Below, in pieces: positions 57,899 through 64,000 of a DNA stretch of 64,000 nt. This stretch comes from Pseudomonas psychrophila. Lineage in GTDB: Bacteria > Pseudomonadota > Gammaproteobacteria > Pseudomonadales > Pseudomonadaceae. Below the pieces are notes generated by a model. It saw only the letters and a list, made by a program, of their open reading frames with translations, made no database searches and had not been told where the DNA came from. Location of the stretch: assembly GCF_001043005.1 (NCBI RefSeq), contig NZ_JYKZ01000002.1:62001-126000 (forward strand). The letters are read 5' to 3'. A program made the position numbers and the translations under genes. The stretch's first letter is position 1. Every line of letters begins with the position of its first letter.

Positions 57899-58558
57899 AT
57901 GATTTCTCTCTTGCGCCGTGGCCTGTTGGTAATTATGGCTGCAGCCCTCCCTCTGGTGGCGAACGCGGCACCGGGGCAGTCTGCTCACGACATCGTTTCA
58001 GACACGACAACCCGGTTGCTGGCTGACCTGGCTGCTAATAAAGAGCAGTACAAGCAAAGCCCGAGCAAGTTCTACGATGCCTTGAACGGTATTGTCGGAC
58101 CGGTGGTGGATGTCGACGGTATTTCCAAAAGCATCATGACCGTGAAGTACTCGCGCAACGCGACCCCCGCGCAAATGCAACGCTTTCAAGAGAACTTCAA
58201 GCGCAGCCTGATGCAGTTCTATGGCAATGCCTTGCTTGAGTTCAACAACAAGGGCATCACCGTTTCGCCCGCCAAGGATGAAAGCGGGGATCGCACCAGT
58301 GTCGACATGACCGTCAAAGGCGATAACGGTGCCATTTACCCTCTGTCCTATACCCTTAACAAGGTGAATGGCGAGTGGAAGGTGCGCAACGTGATCATCA
58401 ATGGCATCAACATCGGCAAGTTGTTCCGTGATCAGTTCGCCGACGCCATGCAGCGCAACGGCAATAATCTGGATAAAACCATCGATAACTGGGCTGGCGA
58501 AGTTGCCAAGGCCAAGGAAACTACCGATGCGGCTTCGCCCAAGGCTGCAGGCCAATGA
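57899..58558 (+). CDS. mlaC: Periplasmic phospholipid shuttle MlaC
   Basis: A 219-residue precursor with a signal peptide (LLVIMAAALPLVANA|APGQ). The Tol-Tol/Ttg2D fold shows DVDGISKSIMTVKYSRNATPAQMQRFQENFKRSL and WKVRNVIINGINIGKLFRDQF. MlaC carries phospholipid between MlaA and MlaFEDB. It overlaps mlaB by 4 bases (ATGA). Confidence 0.95.
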   Translation: MISLLRRGLLVIMAAALPLVANAAPGQSAHDIVSDTTTRLLADLAANKEQYKQSPSKFYDALNGIVGPVVDVDGISKSIMTVKYSRNATPAQMQRFQENFKRSLMQFYGNALLEFNNKGITVSPAKDESGDRTSVDMTVKGDNGAIYPLSYTLNKVNGEWKVRNVIINGINIGKLFRDQFADAMQRNGNNLDKTIDNWAGEVAKAKETTDAASPKAAGQ

Positions 58559-58860
58559 GTGAAGCGGCTGTAACCCTGGCCGGCGAGAGTGAGTTGCGCC
58601 TCAGTGGCGTGCTCGATTATCAGACCGGCCCTCGTTTGCGCACAGAAGGCCAGGCCCTGATCAAAAAAGCCTTGGCCAAGGCATTGGTCGTTGACTGCTC
58701 GGGTGTCACAAAATCCAGCAGCGTCGGTTTATCGCTGCTGCTGTGTTACATCCGTGATGCGCAAGCCCTGAACAAGCCATTGAGCATTCGTGACATGCCC
58801 GAAGACATGCGTGGAATCGCCCAGGTCTCGGGCTTGACCGAGCTGCTGGCACATCATTAA
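58555..58860 (+). CDS. mlaB: STAS-domain protein MlaB
   Basis: A 101-residue cytoplasmic STAS protein that binds and stabilises MlaF. The conserved core is LVVDCSGVTKSSSVGLSLLLCYIRDAQ, with the Ser/Thr position of anti-sigma-antagonist-like proteins. It ends the mla operon; a terminator follows. Confidence 0.93.
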   Translation: MSEAAVTLAGESELRLSGVLDYQTGPRLRTEGQALIKKALAKALVVDCSGVTKSSSVGLSLLLCYIRDAQALNKPLSIRDMPEDMRGIAQVSGLTELLAHH

Positions 58861-58873
58861 TAGCCACGTGTAG

Positions 58874-58929
58874 AAAAGTCCCCCCGTCAGAGTCCTGTTG
58901 TACGGGGTTCGCAGGCGCGGGGCTTTTTT
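58874..58929 (+). terminator. Terminator after mlaB
   Basis: AAAAG-T-CCCC pairs with GGGGCTTTT, containing an inner CCCCGT/ACGGGG hairpin, and ends in six Ts (58924-58929). It separates the mla operon from ibaG. Confidence 0.55.
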
Positions 58930-58975
58930 GTATGATGGCCGACCCGCGCGCGTTAGGCGCCGATTGAGGTTGAGC

Positions 58976-60512
<1,537 letters not shown>

Positions 60513-60611
60513 TTTTTGCTGTTTGGCATCATGGGCACAGGGATAGTGTCCAGCCGCCAGGTGACGTAATGGCTTGCAAGCGTTACCTTACCTGGCCTCG
60601 AATCGTTCAAG

Positions 60612-60633
60612 TCGAGCCTGATATCAGGCTCGA
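60612..60633. repeat. Perfect 22-bp palindrome before hisG
   Basis: A self-complementary 22-base sequence (two halves of 11 with the centre at GATATC) in the 181-base murA-hisG gap. A second imperfect inverted repeat (CCAGGT...ACCTGG) lies just upstream, near 60558-60597. It could be a hairpin at the murA 3' end or a regulator site. Confidence 0.55.
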
Positions 60634-60693
60634 TGCTTGTCCGGCGCCGATTGCGCCCGGGCAAAAGTACCCTGATAAGGACTTACGTTTCCC

Positions 60694-61329
60694 ATGTTGA
60701 CCATTGCACTGTCCAAGGGCCGTATCCTTGACGACACCCTGCCGCTTCTCGCTGAAGCGGGCATTGTGCCGACCGAGAATCCGGACAAAAGCCGCAAGCT
60801 GATTATTCCGACTACCCAGCCCGATGTACGTCTGCTGATCGTACGCGCCACTGACGTGCCGACGTACGTTGAACATGGCGCGGCAGACCTCGGTGTCGCG
60901 GGTAAAGACGTGCTGATGGAATACGGTGGCCAGGGCCTTTACGAGCCGCTGGATCTTCAGATTGCCCAGTGCAAGCTGATGACTGCCGGTGCCATCGGTG
61001 CCGTTGAGCCAAAAGGCCGTCTGCGCGTTGCCACCAAGTTCGTCAATGTCGCCAAGCGTTATTACGCCGAGCAAGGCCGTCAGGTCGACATCATCAAGCT
61101 GTACGGCTCGATGGAACTGGCCCCGCTGATTGGCCTGGCAGACAAGATCATCGACGTTGTCGATACCGGTAACACCTTGCGTGCCAATGGCCTGGAACCT
61201 CAGGAATTCATTGCCGCCATCAGCTCCCGCCTGGTGGTTAACAAGGCTTCGATGAAAATGCAGCACGCCCGTATTCAAGCCCTGATCGATACCCTGCGCA
61301 AGGCAGTGGAATCCCGACACCGCGGCTGA
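60694..61329 (+). CDS. hisG: ATP phosphoribosyltransferase, short form
   Basis: The first enzyme of histidine synthesis. At 211 residues it is the short HisG, which needs the separate regulatory subunit HisZ (not in the window). It starts [19 protein letters not shown] and has PRPP-binding [16 protein letters not shown]. The ATG follows AAGGACTTACG. Confidence 0.97.
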   Translation: MLTIALSKGRILDDTLPLLAEAGIVPTENPDKSRKLIIPTTQPDVRLLIVRATDVPTYVEHGAADLGVAGKDVLMEYGGQGLYEPLDLQIAQCKLMTAGAIGAVEPKGRLRVATKFVNVAKRYYAEQGRQVDIIKLYGSMELAPLIGLADKIIDVVDTGNTLRANGLEPQEFIAAISSRLVVNKASMKMQHARIQALIDTLRKAVESRHRG

Positions 61330-61476
61330 CTCACCTGCGCGACCTTGAGTCGCGCCCATCTATCCGTGTAATAGCCAGAAATTTCAGCGACCTGCGCGGA
61401 TGGCTTGGTAGTCTTGCTGCCTTCACTGTGTAACATCATCCATTCTAAGCATCCGCCCAATACCGAGGCCCTCGCT

Positions 61477-62802
61477 ATGACCGCTCCCACTGCAATTCGC
61501 CGACTCAACGCTGCTGACCCGGATTTCGCGCAGCATCTGGATCATCTGCTGAGCTGGGAAAGTGTGTCTGACGACTCGGTCAACCAGCGTGTGCTCGACA
61601 TCATCAAAGCCGTGCGCGAGCGTGGCGACGCTGCACTGGTTGAGTTCACCCAACGCTTTGACGGACTGAGCGTCAACTCAATGGCGGACTTGATCCTGCC
61701 CCGCGAGCGCCTGGAGCTGGCACTGACCCGCATCACCGCGCCGCAACGTGAAGCGCTGGAAAAAGCCGCACAGCGTGTACGCAGCTATCACGAAAAACAG
61801 AAGCAGGACTCCTGGAGCTACACCGAAGCCGACGGCACGGTGCTGGGCCAAAAAGTCACGCCGCTGGACCGTGCGGGTTTGTATGTACCGGGCGGCAAAG
61901 CCTCGTACCCGTCGTCGGTGCTGATGAACGCCATTCCTGCCAAAGTTGCAGGCGTTACCGAAGTGGTGATGGTAGTGCCGACCCCCCGTGGTGAAATCAA
62001 TGAGCTGGTGCTGGCTGCCGCTTGCATTGCGGGCGTTGATCGCGTGTTCACCATCGGCGGCGCGCAAGCTGTTGCGGCACTGGCTTATGGCACAGAAAGC
62101 GTCCCGAAAGTCGACAAAGTGGTCGGCCCGGGCAATATCTATGTTGCCACCGCCAAGCGCCACGTGTTTGGTCAAGTCGGTATCGACATGATCGCCGGCC
62201 CTTCAGAAATTCTGGTGGTGTGCGACGGCCTGACCGATCCGGACTGGATCGCCATGGACCTGTTCTCCCAGGCCGAGCATGACGAAGACGCGCAAGCGAT
62301 TCTGGTCAGCCCCGACGCCGAGTTCCTCGACAAGGTCGCGGCCAGCATCGCCAAGCTGCTGCCGACCATGGAGCGGGCCGAAATCATCGAAACCTCGATC
62401 AATGGTCGTGGCGCACTGATTCTGGTTAATGACATGCAGCAAGCCATCGATGTTGCCAACCGCATTGCTCCGGAGCACCTGGAGTTGTCGGTGGCTGACC
62501 CGCAAGCCTGGCTGCCGCAGATCCGTCACGCTGGCGCGATCTTCATGGGCCGACACACGTCTGAAGCCCTGGGCGATTACTGCGCGGGCCCCAACCACGT
62601 ATTGCCAACTTCCGGCACGGCACGTTTTTCGTCGCCGCTGGGGGTGTATGACTTCCAGAAGCGCTCCTCGATCATCTTCTGCTCCGAGCAGGGTGCTTCC
62701 GACCTGGGCAAGACGGCGTCGATTCTCGCCCGCGGTGAATCGCTGACCGGTCACGCCCGCAGTGCCGAATACCGCATCATCGCCGACGACAAGGGGCAAT
62801 AA
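61477..62802 (+). CDS. hisD: Histidinol dehydrogenase
   Basis: HisD oxidises histidinol to histidine in two NAD+-dependent steps. I start at [10 protein letters not shown] (61477), 441 residues. Zn and catalytic regions include [27 protein letters not shown], and [20 protein letters not shown]. It is 147 bases after hisG and 2 bases before hisC. Confidence 0.97.
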   Translation: MTAPTAIRRLNAADPDFAQHLDHLLSWESVSDDSVNQRVLDIIKAVRERGDAALVEFTQRFDGLSVNSMADLILPRERLELALTRITAPQREALEKAAQRVRSYHEKQKQDSWSYTEADGTVLGQKVTPLDRAGLYVPGGKASYPSSVLMNAIPAKVAGVTEVVMVVPTPRGEINELVLAAACIAGVDRVFTIGGAQAVAALAYGTESVPKVDKVVGPGNIYVATAKRHVFGQVGIDMIAGPSEILVVCDGLTDPDWIAMDLFSQAEHDEDAQAILVSPDAEFLDKVAASIAKLLPTMERAEIIETSINGRGALILVNDMQQAIDVANRIAPEHLELSVADPQAWLPQIRHAGAIFMGRHTSEALGDYCAGPNHVLPTSGTARFSSPLGVYDFQKRSSIIFCSEQGASDLGKTASILARGESLTGHARSAEYRIIADDKGQ

Positions 62803-62804
62803 GC

Positions 62805-63857
62805 ATGAGCAAGTTCTGGAGTCCATTCGTTAAGGATCTGGTGCCCTACGTACCGGGTGAGCAACCTAAGCTGACCAAGTTGGTCAAGCTCAACACCAAC
62901 GAAAACCCTTACGGCCCATCGCCCAAGGCGTTGCTGGCGATGCAGGCCGAGATCAACGACAACCTGCGTTTGTACCCTGACCCGAACAGCGACCTGCTCA
63001 AGCAGGCGGTGGCCGATTATTACGGCGTGCAGACCGCTCAGGTGTTTCTGGGCAACGGCTCCGACGAAGTCCTGGCCCATGTGTTCAATGGTCTGTTCCA
63101 ACACGATAAACCGCTGCTGTTCCCGGATATCAGCTACAGCTTCTATCCGGTTTACTGCGGTTTGTACGGCATCGAATTTGACGCAGTGCCGTTGGATGAG
63201 CAGTTCCAGATCCAGCCTGCGGACTATGCCAGGCCTAATGGCGGGATCATCTTCCCGAACCCTAATGCCCCGACCGGCTGCCTGTTGGCGCTGGAGGCCA
63301 TCGAGCAGATCCTCAAGGCCAGCCCTGATTCAGTGGTTGTGGTGGATGAGGCGTACATCGACTTTGGTGGCGAGACGGCCATCAGTCTGGTGGATCGTTA
63401 CCCGAACCTGTTGGTGACCCAAACCCTGTCCAAGTCGCGCTCCCTGGCCGGCTTGCGGGTCGGTTTGGCGGTGGGCCATCCGGATTTGATCGAAGCGCTG
63501 GAGCGGATCAAGAATAGCTTTAACTCCTACCCGCTGGACCGCGTGGCGATTGCGGGTGCGGCGGCGGCGTTTGCCGACCGTGAATACTTCGAGCACACCT
63601 GCAAGCAAGTAATCGACAGTCGCGAACACGTGGTAGGGCAGTTGCAGGCGTTGGGTTTTGAAGTGCTGCCATCGGCGGCGAACTTTATCTTCGCTCGTCA
63701 CCCGGAGCACGATGCCGCGGCGCTGGCGGCCAAGTTGCGGGAGCAGGGCGTGATCGTGCGCCACTTCAAGCATCTGCGCATTGCTCAGTTCCTGCGTATC
63801 AGCATCGGCACGCCAGAGCAGAATGCGGCGTTGATTGAAGGGTTGTCAGATATTTAA
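62805..63857 (+). CDS. hisC: Histidinol-phosphate aminotransferase
   Basis: A 350-residue PLP aminotransferase of class I/II. PLP contacts are [20 protein letters not shown] and [12 protein letters not shown]; the Schiff-base lysine is in [16 protein letters not shown]. It closes the hisGDC group and is followed by a REP palindrome. Confidence 0.96.
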   Translation: MSKFWSPFVKDLVPYVPGEQPKLTKLVKLNTNENPYGPSPKALLAMQAEINDNLRLYPDPNSDLLKQAVADYYGVQTAQVFLGNGSDEVLAHVFNGLFQHDKPLLFPDISYSFYPVYCGLYGIEFDAVPLDEQFQIQPADYARPNGGIIFPNPNAPTGCLLALEAIEQILKASPDSVVVVDEAYIDFGGETAISLVDRYPNLLVTQTLSKSRSLAGLRVGLAVGHPDLIEALERIKNSFNSYPLDRVAIAGAAAAFADREYFEHTCKQVIDSREHVVGQLQALGFEVLPSAANFIFARHPEHDAAALAAKLREQGVIVRHFKHLRIAQFLRISIGTPEQNAALIEGLSDI

Positions 63858-63870
63858 CGCCCAATAACCA

Positions 63871-63941
63871 CTGTGGGAGCGAGCCTGCTCGCGAAGACGC
63901 CCTATCGTGAACGACTTTCGCGAGCAGGCTCGCTCCCACAG
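63871..63941. repeat. REP-type inverted repeat (GTGGGAGC family) after hisC
   Basis: A perfect 25-bp inverted repeat (arms CTGTGGGAGCGAGCCTGCTC..) around a 21-base loop, between hisC and the convergent partial gene. Same family as those at 22180 and 38968. Confidence 0.8.
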
Positions 63942-63953
63942 TTAATTTACCGC

Positions 63954-64000
63954 TTACTCTTCTTTCTGCGGCGGCTGCTCCTGCGGCGGGCGCAGGCCCA
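63954..64000 (-). CDS. 3' end of a minus-strand gene (possibly algW)
   Basis: The last 15 codons of a minus-strand frame, reading GLRPPQEQPPQKEE and stop, continue past the window edge. The Pro/Gln-rich tail has no family signal. In P. aeruginosa the gene beside hisC is algW, so a DegS-type periplasmic protease is possible by position only. Confidence 0.35.
   Translation of the reverse strand, partial: GLRPPQEQPPQKEE

Overview
The window is one continuous, gene-dense stretch of a Pseudomonas chromosome. Gene order matches conserved Pseudomonas blocks: hemA-prfA-prmC-moeB-murI-pagL; hemH; uraA-upp-hpt; gatCAB/mreBCD/maf/rng/yhdP/tldD; pmbA; fagA-fumC-orfX-sodA; npr-rapZ-ptsN-hpf-rpoN-lptBAC-kdsCD; mlaFEDCB-ibaG-murA-hisGDC. 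Sequence style and accessory content suggest the P. fluorescens complex rather than P. aeruginosa, but the species cannot be fixed by reading alone. I see no rRNA, tRNA, CRISPR array, insertion sequence or prophage.

Layout. 1-4560: tetrapyrrole, translation-termination and cell-wall genes on the + strand. 4643-5161: the lipid A deacylase PagL. 5172-14841: mostly minus-strand accessory genes. The core is a tightly overlapping operon reading DUF523/DUF1722 protein, LitR/CarH-type MerR regulator, photolyase, SDR, FAD oxidase, DUF1365, CFA-synthase-like methyltransferase, DUF2878. Immediately upstream lie a Trp-rich small protein and a renalase-like flavoprotein. 15033-21748: TIGR01777 protein, hemH, uracil/hypoxanthine salvage and two transporters. 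21769-39022: RlpA-like lipoprotein, gatCAB, the mre/maf/rng/yhdP envelope-shape block and TldD/PmbA with YjgA between them. 39120-44233: a four-gene chaperone-usher fimbrial operon. 44516-48325: the Fur-boxed fagA-fumC-orfX-sodA-ZIP operon. 48440-55521: PTS-Ntr/rpoN cluster and LPS transport/KDO synthesis. 55814-63857: Mla phospholipid transport, ibaG, murA and hisGDC. The window ends in the last codons of a further minus-strand gene.

The most interesting part is the light/unusual-fatty-acid island. Two perfect TGTACA-N12-TGTACA operators (13544-13567 and 13594-13617) flank a good sigma70-type promoter (TTGACT-N16-TATGAT, read on the minus strand) ahead of the eight-gene operon. A third, one-mismatch copy lies at 14888-14911 ahead of the renalase-like gene. 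These match the direct-repeat operator reported for the class II LitR proteins (PplR) of P. putida. The encoded MerR regulator lacks the cobalamin-binding motifs of CarH, which fits class II LitR. The downstream genes resemble the enzyme set that modifies membrane fatty acids (CFA/furan-fatty-acid type) together with DNA photorepair, so the island is probably a blue-light/photo-oxidative stress response module with several genes of unknown function.

Other points of note: mreC appears to start at AUU; a strong hairpin separates mreB from mreC; two families of palindromic REP elements sit in the gaps, with one apparent hybrid copy; and the fimbrial operon interrupts a block conserved elsewhere in the genus.
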